Positions 8,189 to 16,068 of a DNA stretch of 64,000 bases are shown piece after piece (positions within the stretch are counted from its first letter, which is position 1; the number at the start of each line of letters is the position of its first letter). This stretch comes from G020348185 sp964525045 (GTDB lineage Bacteria > Nitrospirota > Nitrospiria > Nitrospirales > UBA8639): contig CAZGFD010000007.1 in NCBI GenBank assembly GCA_964525045.1, positions 106,166-170,165 on the forward strand. Direction: 5' to 3'. A model generated the notes under the pieces. The model ran no database searches, was not told where the DNA came from, and saw only the letters and a program-made list of their open reading frames with translations. The position numbers and the translations under genes were made by a program.

Positions 8189-8680
8189 TTATGTCCGCTT
8201 CTTCCCCGTTAACGTTTCCTCGGAGATCCGTGGAACCGTCACTTCCCGGTTTCCGCGTGCGCCATTGACCTGGAGCCTCACGGTTTGTCCAATCTCTCCC
8301 CGTATCATTCTGATCACCTGCTCGTAGGTCTTGCCATTCAGAGAATTCCCATCAACGGCAAGAATCTCATCCCCATGCTCCAGGCCGACCTTGGCGGCAG
8401 GGCCTTCCGGATGGATGGCACGGATATATAATCGGGCAGGGTCCCCCACACGGTGTGCGGAGAGATGAATCGCCACGCCAATGATGCCACGAGGCAGTGA
8501 ATTATCGGATGGATAGACCTGGTGAGGATTGGTGGGGGAGGGGGGCACTATTTCTGCGTGAATGGGCACCCCGCTGACTAGCATGGTCGCAACAATCAGC
8601 AACAGTGTGGTCCTCAGGCCGTACTCGGTCCACAGATGAATATTAATGATGGAAATCAATGTGTTCATTCTTGTCTTCAT
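8189..8680 (-). CDS. Exported single-PDZ protein
   Basis: About 163 residues: an N-terminal hydrophobic segment (TTLLLIVATMLVSGVPIHA, likely a signal peptide or anchor) and one PDZ domain (about 60-150) with GVAIHLS, GPAAKVGLEHGDEILAVDG and RGEIGQTVRLQV. There is no protease domain, so it is a peptide-binding module of unknown partner. The start at ATG 8680 has GAGG well spaced upstream; an earlier ATG at 8707 is possible but weaker. It lies in the photolyase operon between the DUF4149 gene and phrB. Confidence 0.75.
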   Translation of the reverse strand: MKTRMNTLISIINIHLWTEYGLRTTLLLIVATMLVSGVPIHAEIVPPSPTNPHQVYPSDNSLPRGIIGVAIHLSAHRVGDPARLYIRAIHPEGPAAKVGLEHGDEILAVDGNSLNGKTYEQVIRMIRGEIGQTVRLQVNGARGNREVTVPRISEETLTGKKRT

Positions 8681-8716
8681 GGGATCCTCATTTCTTTCTC
8701 CCGTCATGAGTGTTGC

Positions 8717-9336
8717 TTAAATAAGGCCTATTAGGCACAACCCCATGACGAGAACAGCGCTATTCAATTGGACTGTCAGATTGTGGAGTGTGTCACGACG
8801 TTTTTGGATCAGTGGCGTATTGAGGCCGCGGGCTTGATTTTCTTTCAGTCGATCACTTAACGCATTAATTTGCGGCGTCAGGGGAGCCCGGCAATAATTC
8901 TCAATCATGAGAATCCCCAACCANNNNNNNNNNNNNNNNNNNNNNNNNNNNNNNNNNNNNNNNNNNNNNNNNNNNNNNNNNNNNNNNNNNNNNNNNNNNN
9001 NNNNNNNNNNNNNNNNNNNNNNNTTTGCGGCGTCAGGGGAGCCCGGCAATAATTCTCAATCATGAGAATCCCCAACCACAGAGCGGAGGACACCAAATCA
9101 AACGGACTGAATCCCCGAAGAATGGCCAGGGCGGTGATGGTAGCCCACCCAACCACGGCACTGATCATTCCCAAGGCATAGTACCGGGGAAATAGCCGGC
9201 GCACGACTCGGGCAAAGGATTCAGGATCCAGGGTTCGCGCCAGGACAGGAGCCGTGACAAACGAAAGGAATACGACTTTCCCGACTAACACCGCGATCGC
9301 CAAAATATGAAGATAAGCCAATGTTTCTTGAATCAT
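8717..9336 (-). CDS. DUF4149-type membrane protein, split by an artificial N gap
   Basis: Small integral membrane protein with four predicted TM segments (LAYLHILAIAVLVGKVVFLS, an Ala/Ile-rich segment after YYALGM, SSALWLGILMI, and VLVMGLCLIGLI). It begins MIQETLAY and ends GLCLIGLI. The 100 N at 8924-9023 are flanked by identical 55-bp copies (8869-8923 and 9024-9078). Both flanks encode WLGILMIENYCRAPLTPQ in the same frame, so merging the copies gives one intact 154-residue protein. It resembles DUF4149/TMEM205-like proteins; function unknown. It lies 10 bp after the thiol peroxidase gene, in the same operon. Confidence 0.75.
8869..9078. other. Assembly gap (100 N) with 55-bp identical flanks
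   Basis: Bases 8869-8923 and 9024-9078 are identical (tttgcggcgtcagggg ... ccccaacca) around exactly 100 N. This is the pattern left when two contigs overlapping by 55 nt, a common assembly k-mer size, are scaffolded without merging. The true sequence is probably 155 bp shorter here, with no gap. Confidence 0.9.
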
Positions 9337-9346
9337 GAATCACCCC

Positions 9347-9925
9347 TCATTGCTCACGAGATTTGAGGACGCTTCGGGCTGCGTCAAAGGCACGATCAAA
9401 ATTTGGTAACTGACTCATCGGCACGAGTTCGATATACCGAATCACATTGTCAGAGTCCGCCACGACCACGGCTCGATGGAGTATCCCGTGGTCGGGTAAC
9501 AGCAAGCCAGTCTTCTTTCCGAAATCGAACTCAGGGGAGTCCGATAGGAACGTGAGGTTATGAATGTTGGCTTCTTCAGCAAACTGAACTTGGTCCTGTG
9601 ACGTATTGGTGCTGATGGTCACGATGTCCAGGTATTGATCAAGGCCTTCGTTTTTCTCGCTGAATCGATGGGTCTGCTCGTCACAAACCGGCGTATTCAG
9701 TTGGGGAACCATGCTCAGGATTTTTACCCGGCCTTTTAGGGAATTCAGCTCGATTGGTGTGCCATCGGTCCGGAGCACGCGGGCGTTGGGCAGGGTATCA
9801 CCTTTGGCAAGGAAAGGAGTGGAGGCTTGGGATTGGATGGCTAACAGGCAAATGGCAAGCCATACGGCCACACCTAGTGAAAACAATATTTTTGTCCCAA
9901 TTCCGTATTGAAATGATTTTCGCAT
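9347..9925 (-). CDS. Exported Tpx-like thiol peroxidase, no resolving Cys
   Basis: Peroxiredoxin of the atypical Tpx type that reduces hydroperoxides. The start at ATG 9925 has a strong GGAGG six bases upstream; an in-frame start 15 bases earlier is weaker. A signal sequence (ILFSLGVAVWLAICLLA) sends it to the periplasm, unlike cytosolic E. coli Tpx. The peroxidatic Cys81 lies in VPQLNTPVCDEQT, and the C-terminal HRAVVVAD and ELVPMSQ blocks fit. The region where Tpx has its resolving Cys (QFAEEANIHNLTFLS) has none, suggesting a one-Cys mechanism with an external reductant. It sits in the photolyase operon, consistent with photo-oxidative stress. Confidence 0.88.
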   Translation of the reverse strand: MRKSFQYGIGTKILFSLGVAVWLAICLLAIQSQASTPFLAKGDTLPNARVLRTDGTPIELNSLKGRVKILSMVPQLNTPVCDEQTHRFSEKNEGLDQYLDIVTISTNTSQDQVQFAEEANIHNLTFLSDSPEFDFGKKTGLLLPDHGILHRAVVVADSDNVIRYIELVPMSQLPNFDRAFDAARSVLKSREQ

Positions 9926-9956
9926 ATTATCCTCCTGCAAGAGCCAATGGGCTTCA

Positions 9957-10874
9957 CTAATGATCTGTAAACAGCGACTGAAGGGCTGAATCTAATTGAG
10001 AGTACGAAAAGTTAAACCCTTTCTGCTGTGCAATGAACGGCTGAACAGCCTGCCCCGTGGTGAGGACTTCCGCCATCTCCCCGAATGCGATTTTCAAAGC
10101 GAACTCGGGGACGGGAATCCAAGAGGGGCGTCGAAGCGCCTTTCCAAGCTTTCTACAGAATTCTTCCATGGTGACCGTTTCGGGAGCAACCGCGTTTACC
10201 GGTCCCGAAATCTCCGGTCGCTCAATGAGCCAGATAATCAAATCTGACAGGTCTTTTTGATGAATCCAGGAAATGTGTTGCGTGCCGGGTGAAATAGGGC
10301 CGCCCATAAACAACCTGAAGGGGAGTAACATTTTGGGCAGGGCCCCGCCCGTTTTCCCGAGTACCATTCCGAAACGAGGGAGAACCACACGCACACCCAA
10401 TTCTTCAGCCCCCCTGGCGGCGTCTTCCCAGGCAACGCACAGATCCGACAAGAATCCTTTCCCGCGTGCCGATTCTTCAGTCAACAACTGGCTACCCCGT
10501 GATCCATAAAATCCTATCCCCGACGCATTGATCAATGTTTCGGGCCTTTGAGCGGTCAGGCGGAGGGCCTCAACCAATGTGCGGGTCGTTCCAATGCGAC
10601 TGCTGAATAAACGTTGCTTCCTGTCTTCAGTCCATCGGGCATCGGCGATGGGTTCCCCGCATAAATTGATCAGGGCATCGACGCCATTGAGAGTTTGTTC
10701 CAGGATTTTCGCAGATTTGGTGTCCCATTCGACGACGGCGACCGATTTGGGAAGAATGTTTGCGGCCTTAAGGATGTCTCGGGACAGAACGGTGACGTCG
10801 TGTTGGTGCCCAATCAAGGTTCGACAAAGATGCAAACCGATAAATCCCGTTCCCCCGGCAATGACAATTTTCAT
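9957..10874 (-). CDS. TIGR01777 family NAD-dependent epimerase-like protein (YfcH-like)
   Basis: A 305-residue extended short-chain dehydrogenase with N-terminal MKIVIAGGTGFIGLHLCRTL, the INLCGEPIADARW block characteristic of TIGR01777, INASGIGFYGSRG, SWIHQKDL and a C-terminal DUF1731-like part (RRPSWIPVPEFALKIAFGEMAEVL). Function is unproven; the family is often linked to photolyase and CarH-like genes in light-induced clusters. It is the first gene of the minus-strand run, 31 bp before the thiol peroxidase. Upstream is an imperfect inverted repeat (10914-10950). Confidence 0.88.
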   Translation of the reverse strand: MKIVIAGGTGFIGLHLCRTLIGHQHDVTVLSRDILKAANILPKSVAVVEWDTKSAKILEQTLNGVDALINLCGEPIADARWTEDRKQRLFSSRIGTTRTLVEALRLTAQRPETLINASGIGFYGSRGSQLLTEESARGKGFLSDLCVAWEDAARGAEELGVRVVLPRFGMVLGKTGGALPKMLLPFRLFMGGPISPGTQHISWIHQKDLSDLIIWLIERPEISGPVNAVAPETVTMEEFCRKLGKALRRPSWIPVPEFALKIAFGEMAEVLTTGQAVQPFIAQQKGFNFSYSQLDSALQSLFTDH

Positions 10875-10913
10875 TTTTTGGTTTCCCGCATTCTGTGGCT
10901 GAAAGGTCTACGA

Positions 10914-10950
10914 ATATCGATTTTCTCACTGTTTCAACAAATCGTGATAT
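10914..10950 (-). promoter_or_regulatory. Imperfect inverted repeat upstream of the light/B12 operon
   Basis: ATATCGATTT (10914-10923) faces AAATCGTGATAT (10939-10950), about 40-75 bp upstream of the first operon gene. This is where a MerR/CarH-type operator would be expected, but the assignment rests only on position and symmetry. Confidence 0.3.
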
Positions 10951-10969
10951 CGTCTATCAAGATTGGGTA

Positions 10970-11812
10970 TTATTTTTCATGAGGCCTATCACTCTTAAGG
11001 TTCTGAGAACCACTAATATCCATGGCACAACGGAATCCGACGCCATGGGTTTTTAAGGCAAATCCACCTTTTCCTCTTGAGGCGGTGCGGAGGTCTGAGG
11101 GAAAACTATGCCAAGAGCCTCCGCGAAGCACTTTTAATATGCCATTATCCGGGCCCTGGGGATTTTTCTCTGGTGACTGGCTGTAGTAATCCCGATCATA
11201 CCAGTCATGGACCCATTCTCTGACATTTCCTGCAAGGTGATAAATGCCGAAGGGCGAACGCCCCTCAGGTAATGACGAAACTTCCACGAGCGTGTTCTTG
11301 CCCTCCCATTCCCGGTCATAATTGGCAAACTTTCCTTTATCAGGTTCGTCTCCCCAGGGATAGATACGACCGTCGGTTCCACGAGCGGCCTTTTCCCATT
11401 CGGCCTCTGTCGGCAATCGCTTACCGGCCCAGAAACAATAATCAACGGCATCATGCCAGGTGACTTGGACCACAGGGAGGTTCCCGATCCCCTGGACCGC
11501 TGCTAGCGGGCCTTCTCCATAAACATTCAAAGGAGGTTTATGCTTCGTATCCTTTACGAATTTCAAATATCGGGCGTTGCTGACCTCATATTTATCGATG
11601 GCAAATGCCTTGAGGTGAATTTTCCGCCTGGGAAATTCATCAGATCGACCTTCTCCCTCACGACTTCCACGGATAAACAGACCCGCCGGAATGAGGACCA
11701 TTTCCACAGGATCGGCCGCAGAAATGTTTTCTTGAGCCAACAACGGACTCATGGGAGCAGGGCACAGGAAAAAAGCCCCGAGTAATATATAAAGCATAAT
11801 ACGGACATTCAT
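10970..11812 (-). CDS. Exported SUMF1/FGE-like domain protein (1 of 3)
   Basis: A 280-residue protein with a signal peptide and a formylglycine-generating-enzyme (SUMF1) fold: VLIPAGLFIRGS, DKYEVSNARYLKF, VVQVTWHDAVDYCFWAGKRL, PTEAEWEKAARG, YPWGDE, HLAGNVREWV, VLRGGSWHSF, GVGFRCA. True aerobic FGE binds copper with a Cys pair shortly after the GGSW-like region; here GGSWHSFPSDLRTASR has none. It is therefore probably not a sulfatase-maturing oxidase; a ligand-binding or other role is likely. It overlaps the upstream 127-residue gene by ATGA. Confidence 0.85.
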   Translation of the reverse strand: MNVRIMLYILLGAFFLCPAPMSPLLAQENISAADPVEMVLIPAGLFIRGSREGEGRSDEFPRRKIHLKAFAIDKYEVSNARYLKFVKDTKHKPPLNVYGEGPLAAVQGIGNLPVVQVTWHDAVDYCFWAGKRLPTEAEWEKAARGTDGRIYPWGDEPDKGKFANYDREWEGKNTLVEVSSLPEGRSPFGIYHLAGNVREWVHDWYDRDYYSQSPEKNPQGPDNGILKVLRGGSWHSFPSDLRTASRGKGGFALKTHGVGFRCAMDISGSQNLKSDRPHEK

Positions 11813-12192
11813 TGTTTTTTCTCCCGACTCGCCAATACGATTTCGCGTGATAGATCAAAAAGTTGATCAGTAATGATTTTGACTGAAGGATGATCTCCTC
11901 TTCTTTCAGCTTGACGAGCTTCCATTAACAGGCCTCGAGCTTCATGTAATTGACCTTCTATCTGAGTTTGAATAGTCGGAGAAGCTAGGGTGCCGCCAAT
12001 GGCCGCACGGTGAAATTCTTCCCAGGCCTCTTCAATGGCCTGGGAAGCCGCTTGAATTAACTGCCGAGATTCTGTTTCTTCCTCGGTCGGCCCTAGTGAC
12101 GCTGCCTGACCGAAATCTCCAAGTGGCGACCAGAGGAGAATAATGAAAAAGCAGATACTGAACACATAGAAATGATCGAAACATCGTTTCAT
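11809..12192 (-). CDS. Small exported helical protein, unknown
   Basis: 127 residues: an N-terminal signal peptide or anchor (FYVFSICFFIILLWSPL), then an almost wholly helical, Glu/Ala/Arg-rich region (EETESRQLIQAASQAI, EARGLLMEARQAERRGD). Its helices resemble those of the lipoprotein at 38372-38839 in style. It is translationally coupled by ATGA to the SUMF1 gene downstream and follows another SUMF1 gene by 48 bp, so it probably works with these exported proteins. Family not recognised. Confidence 0.65.
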   Translation of the reverse strand: MKRCFDHFYVFSICFFIILLWSPLGDFGQAASLGPTEEETESRQLIQAASQAIEEAWEEFHRAAIGGTLASPTIQTQIEGQLHEARGLLMEARQAERRGDHPSVKIITDQLFDLSREIVLASREKKQ

Positions 12193-12239
12193 AAAAGCCT
12201 CTAGCGGATATCATCAAATAGGCGAACCTAGAAAAATCC

Positions 12240-13331
12240 CTAATTCGCTTTTTCCATCATGGATTGTAGTTGGAGTAACTCCTTATTTTGTGGATCAAGG
12301 ACCAGGGCTTTGGTCAGGTGTTTCTTCGCTTCCTCAAATTTTTCCTGGCCCATGTATTTCATGACTTCGATCGCGGCCGTTCGAACTTCGTTGACAATTT
12401 GTTGAGGTGCGGATTTGGCACAGCGAAATCCTAGGCCCACGCCATAGCTGTTGTTTGATGGATGATTCCAGAACCGGTGTGTCGTCGTAATCGTGTTTTC
12501 CGCGGCGATCCAGGATCCACCACGGATTACACGCTTTTCGCCCACGGTCAGGCGGTCCACATAGGTGCCGGTTCCGCCCAGCCACAGAGGTTTAGGAGGT
12601 CCGCTGGGGTTCACATCATGCGGAGTTTTGCTGTAGAAAGTGGGATCATACCAATCTTGAACCCATTCAAAAACATTACCTGCCATATGATGAAGCCCGT
12701 ACGGACTCTTTCCTTCCGGCATGGAGTTTACCGCCACTGTGGTACTTTTCTGTTTCCCGAAATTAGCTTTTGACGGGTCAAAGGAATTTCCCCAGGGATA
12801 TCTCAACCCTTCAGGTCCCCGTGCGGCATGCTCCCACTCGGATTCAGTGGGGAGTCGCTTTCCCTGCCATTCGCAAAAGGCTGTCGCATCGAACCAATTG
12901 ACTCCAACCACAGGCTGCTCCGGTTTGTTGAGCCGGGGGTCATCCCAATAGGCGGGAGCCGAATGTCCGGTTGCCTTCAAGAATTTTTTGTATTCCTCGT
13001 TTGAAACTTCATGCTTATCGATATAGTAGGCATCCATGGCCACCCAATGTGCCGGTCCTTCATCGTGAAAGGCATCCTTCGACCAGGGCATGCTCATTCT
13101 CCGATCGTACATCGAAGTGGTCTCTCGAGGATCTGAGGATATGCCCGAAGGTTCCTTGTCAATTCCCATTACTGTGGCGGTGAATGGAACATATGCCATA
13201 TCGCCTGGTTGACTCGATTTTCCTGCCATGGCTTCATGAGCACCCCCCAGCATCAGGACAACCGTGAGTGCGATGGCCGATCTTGATAATTGAAACTCTC
13301 CCTTTTGTTTATATCCAATCTTCGCATTCAT
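12240..13331 (-). CDS. Exported SUMF1/FGE-like domain protein with C-terminal TPR-like helices (2 of 3)
   Basis: Signal sequence (AIALTVVLMLGGAHEAMA), then a SUMF1 domain: DAYYIDKHEVSNEEYKKFL, GVNWFDATAFCEWQGKRL, PTESEWEHAARG, HHMAGNVFEWVQDWYDP, VIRGGSWIAAENTITTTHRFW, GLGFRCAKS. About 55 C-terminal residues look like a TPR pair (EEAKKHLTKALVLDPQNKELLQLQ). The FGE copper-binding Cys pair is missing. The start at ATG 13331 has GGAG upstream; an ATG 15 bp earlier is possible. It is the nearest relative in the window of the protein at 13430-14377, pointing to tandem duplication. Confidence 0.85.
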   Translation of the reverse strand: MNAKIGYKQKGEFQLSRSAIALTVVLMLGGAHEAMAGKSSQPGDMAYVPFTATVMGIDKEPSGISSDPRETTSMYDRRMSMPWSKDAFHDEGPAHWVAMDAYYIDKHEVSNEEYKKFLKATGHSAPAYWDDPRLNKPEQPVVGVNWFDATAFCEWQGKRLPTESEWEHAARGPEGLRYPWGNSFDPSKANFGKQKSTTVAVNSMPEGKSPYGLHHMAGNVFEWVQDWYDPTFYSKTPHDVNPSGPPKPLWLGGTGTYVDRLTVGEKRVIRGGSWIAAENTITTTHRFWNHPSNNSYGVGLGFRCAKSAPQQIVNEVRTAAIEVMKYMGQEKFEEAKKHLTKALVLDPQNKELLQLQSMMEKAN

Positions 13332-13429
13332 TTTTGAATTCTCCATTAAGTAAATATACCTGTTTTCTCGGTTAAAGAAAGCTTAAGTGTGTAAAGGTCG
13401 ACTTGTTTAAAGGATTTCTCTCTGGGCTC

Positions 13430-14377
13430 TTATTTCATCGATTTCAAAATAATTTCACGAGTCTGCCGATATTCGACATTCTCAGGATCGCCTTCTAAGG
13501 CCCGATCGATAGATTTCAGAGCGTCATCCCATTCCTCTTTGCCCATACTGATTAGGGCCTGCATAAAATCATACTGAACCGTTTGCATGTCTACGCTGGA
13601 AGAAGATTTGGCGCATCGAAAACCCAAACCGACTCCGTAAGAATTGTTTTCAGGCTGATTCCAGAACCGATGACTTGTGTGGAGAGACGAGGCTGGGGCC
13701 AGCCAAGATCCACCTTTCAAGACCTTGACGGCACCCTGGTTAGCAAAATTGGCTCCGGAGCCTGGTCCCTGTGGGTTGAGAGCTGGGCTCACCTCATAAT
13801 AATTCGGATCGTACCAATCTGATACCCACTCAAAGACATTGCCGGCCATGTTGTAGACTCCGTAATCACTGGCTCCATTTGCGTAGGAATCCACTGGCAT
13901 GGTCTTTCCATGGTTCTGACCATAATTTGCCTTTTGGGGGTCCAACTTGTGCCCCCAAGGATAGTGACTTCCTCGAGGCCCCTTTGCCGCACGTTCCCAT
14001 TCGGCTTCGGTCGGAAGGCGTTTTCCTTTCCATTCGCAAAACTTGCTGGCGTCATACCAATTGACTCCTACGACAGGCTGTTCGGGATTGTTTAAACGAG
14101 GATCGTCCCAATAGGCCGGTGCCGGGTGTCCGGTGGCTTGCATGAATTCTTTGTAATCTTTGTTGGACGCTTCGTACACATCGATGTAATAGGCATCGAG
14201 GACGACGTTGTGAGGGGTCTCGTCAGCATGGTCTGTGCTCCCCATGATGAATTCGCCCCTGGGTATTAGCGACATGTCGTGATCCCCATCTTGTCCTGCT
14301 TGAGTGAGTGAGGTGACCCCAATGAAGAATATGCTGGAACAGAGTGTGATGGTGAGAGTTGTTGTAAATGGTTTCAC
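13430..14377 (-). CDS. Exported SUMF1/FGE-like domain protein with C-terminal TPR-like helices (3 of 3)
   Basis: A 315-residue protein starting at GTG 14377 with GGAG upstream. It has a signal peptide, then SUMF1 blocks SLIPRGEFIMGS, DAYYIDVYEASNKDYKEFM, GVNWYDASKFCEWKGKRL, PTEAEWERAAKG, YNMAGNVFEWVSDWYDP, VLKGGSWLAPASSLHTSHRFW and GLGFRCAKS, and a TPR-like tail (WDDALKSIDRALEGDPENVEYRQ). It shares APAYWDDPRLN-PEQPVVGVNW with the neighbour at 12240-13331, so the two are recent paralogues. The catalytic Cys pair of FGE is absent. It is first in an apparent four-gene operon. Confidence 0.85.
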   Translation of the reverse strand: MKPFTTTLTITLCSSIFFIGVTSLTQAGQDGDHDMSLIPRGEFIMGSTDHADETPHNVVLDAYYIDVYEASNKDYKEFMQATGHPAPAYWDDPRLNNPEQPVVGVNWYDASKFCEWKGKRLPTEAEWERAAKGPRGSHYPWGHKLDPQKANYGQNHGKTMPVDSYANGASDYGVYNMAGNVFEWVSDWYDPNYYEVSPALNPQGPGSGANFANQGAVKVLKGGSWLAPASSLHTSHRFWNQPENNSYGVGLGFRCAKSSSSVDMQTVQYDFMQALISMGKEEWDDALKSIDRALEGDPENVEYRQTREIILKSMK

Positions 14378-14482
14378 GGCTTTGACTCCTTTCCGTATGT
14401 GAATGTTATGACCGATTCATTGTTTTTGAAAAGAGCTAGAATCTATTTCCCTGCTGAATGATGCATCAATAGACATTAAAGT

Positions 14483-14785
14483 TCAATGACTTAGGGTTAA
14501 ACTCCTAGGTTTGGAAATGTGAAGCCCTATTTGTGCATGATTCTGTAACTGTTGTCCGTTACGCTGTCGATTCCTAAGTATTGTTGGGTCGATGGTCTCG
14601 CCACAAGAGAGACACTTTCGAATCTCGATCTCAAATTCTCCTGTATTACTTTCTACATCAAAGCATTGATCAGTGATCATAAGACCACCGCATCGATGAC
14701 AATCTTTGTTTAGTAGAAGTTTCATTGTCCTCTCGACATCATCTTGTTCCTTCCTTGGTTTAATTTTTTCTATTGCAGTGGCCAT
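14483..14785 (-). CDS. Small zinc-ribbon protein
   Basis: 100 residues with two CxxC knuckles, KDCHRCGGLM and RKCLSCGETID, spaced about 28 apart as in a zinc ribbon. The start at ATG 14785 (MATAIEK) is chosen because GGAGG lies upstream; an ATG 12 bp earlier overlaps that ribosome-binding site. Divergent from the second CarH-like gene across a 125-bp AT-rich region with palindromes, so the two may share an operator. Function unknown. Confidence 0.65.
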   Translation of the reverse strand: MATAIEKIKPRKEQDDVERTMKLLLNKDCHRCGGLMITDQCFDVESNTGEFEIEIRKCLSCGETIDPTILRNRQRNGQQLQNHAQIGLHISKPRSLTLSH

Positions 14786-14827
14786 TTTTGCCTCCATGGT
14801 TAAAGTTTGTATAAACTTATGTCTAAT

Positions 14828-14871
14828 ATATATAAAATGTTTTATATATTTGTCAAGAGTTTATTTATAAA
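14828..14871. promoter_or_regulatory. AT-rich palindromes between zinc-ribbon and CarH-like genes
   Basis: A 22-bp perfect palindrome ATATATAAAA-TG-TTTTATATAT (14828-14849) is followed by TTTAT-TT-ATAAA (14860-14871). They are centred in the divergent promoter region 40-80 bp upstream of the second CarH-like gene. Tandem palindromes here suit a MerR-family dimer/tetramer operator with autoregulation; this is inference. Confidence 0.5.
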
Positions 14872-14910
14872 AGTTTTGATAAAAATTAGACTGTATGTTA
14901 GAAAATAATC

Positions 14911-15831
14911 ATGAATATTCACAGAATCAACAGATTTGCCAGATTAACAGGGCTTTCTACTCACGTAATTCGGGCCTGGGAGCGACGATTTCATTTGGTA
15001 CAGCCCACTAGGGGTCCCAACCGATATCGCTTGTACTCGGATGAAGACGTCGCCTTATTTCGCTATTTAAAGGAAGAAACCGACAAGGGCTCTTCCATCG
15101 GGGAATTAGCGGAACTCGGCCGGGAGGAATTGCTCCGGCGTTGCAAACTGGCGGAAATTGAATCCCGTCAATCTAGTCCACCTATAGACCGGCTGATCGA
15201 TGAACTTATCACCGCGTTGCAGGATCACGATCGAGCGTCTTTTGAGAGGCGCCTAAACGGAGCAGTCGCGGTTATTCCCTTTGAGGAAAGTCTGAACAGG
15301 ATTCTTTTGCCCTTGCAGATACGGGTGGGGGAAATGTGGCATGAAGGAAAGCTGAGCGTGGCGGTGGAGCACTATGTCACGAGGCAAGTTCAACAGAAAC
15401 TCTTTGCGGCCATGAATCAATTGAGAACCATGGATCACGGACCTCAAGTGGTGGTGGCTTGTCCCCCGAAGGAGTTTCATGAAATTGGAGCCCAAACGGT
15501 CGCCTATTTTTGTGCCGTGCGAGGATGTCGCGTTTCTTACTTGGGTGCTGACGTGCCGGTTCCTGCCTTAATCGATTTTTCGAAGAAGATTCGCCCTCAT
15601 CTAGTCCTCATGTCTTTCACGGTGCCATGGGGCAACGCGAACGGGGTGGACATTCTTGCTGAATTGAAAGACGGACTAGAGAAAATTTGTCCGCTGATTG
15701 TGGGCGGGCAGGGGATTCCTGCTATGCAGGAAAAAATTGAACGGTTCGAGATTGAATATGTTGAAGATCACCAGAATCTGGAACCCCTGCTATTAAAACT
15801 TTCCGGGTCTCGCGCGATATCTTCGCGGTAG
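14911..15831 (+). CDS. Second CarH/LitR-like MerR regulator with B12-binding domain
   Basis: A 306-residue paralogue of the regulator at 4627-5598. MerR HTH (NRFARLTGLSTHVIRAWERRF, NRYRLY), cap domain with W-x9-EH (Trp143, Glu153-His154), and Rossmann domain with ExHxxG (Glu188, His190, Gly193 in KEFHEIGAQ) where CarH usually has DxHxxG; the lower-ligand His is kept. So cobalamin binding is expected, perhaps with altered affinity. It is a single gene, divergent from the zinc-ribbon gene. Confidence 0.88.
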   Translation: MNIHRINRFARLTGLSTHVIRAWERRFHLVQPTRGPNRYRLYSDEDVALFRYLKEETDKGSSIGELAELGREELLRRCKLAEIESRQSSPPIDRLIDELITALQDHDRASFERRLNGAVAVIPFEESLNRILLPLQIRVGEMWHEGKLSVAVEHYVTRQVQQKLFAAMNQLRTMDHGPQVVVACPPKEFHEIGAQTVAYFCAVRGCRVSYLGADVPVPALIDFSKKIRPHLVLMSFTVPWGNANGVDILAELKDGLEKICPLIVGGQGIPAMQEKIERFEIEYVEDHQNLEPLLLKLSGSRAISSR

Positions 15832-16068
15832 TCGATCCTACCACCCCGCCCTCTGTTCCACGGGCAGCACTAAGGTAATGTGACTTGCGCGATCGGTCGG
15901 AGTCCGGCAACACTAATTTTGTGTAGGCTCATATGATATGGTACGCCTCTAAACCAATGAAACATGATAGGTCTCCACGACTGGGCACTGTACCAACATC
16001 CCCGCCTAGGGGGAACGGGGGATCGCTCCCTTTTCTCCGGAGACGCCACTTTCGAGGCTCTCAATATC

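Noticed and set aside
8717..9336. Two separate genes on either side of the N run
   Set aside because: The flanks are the same 55 bp in the same frame; one gene is present.
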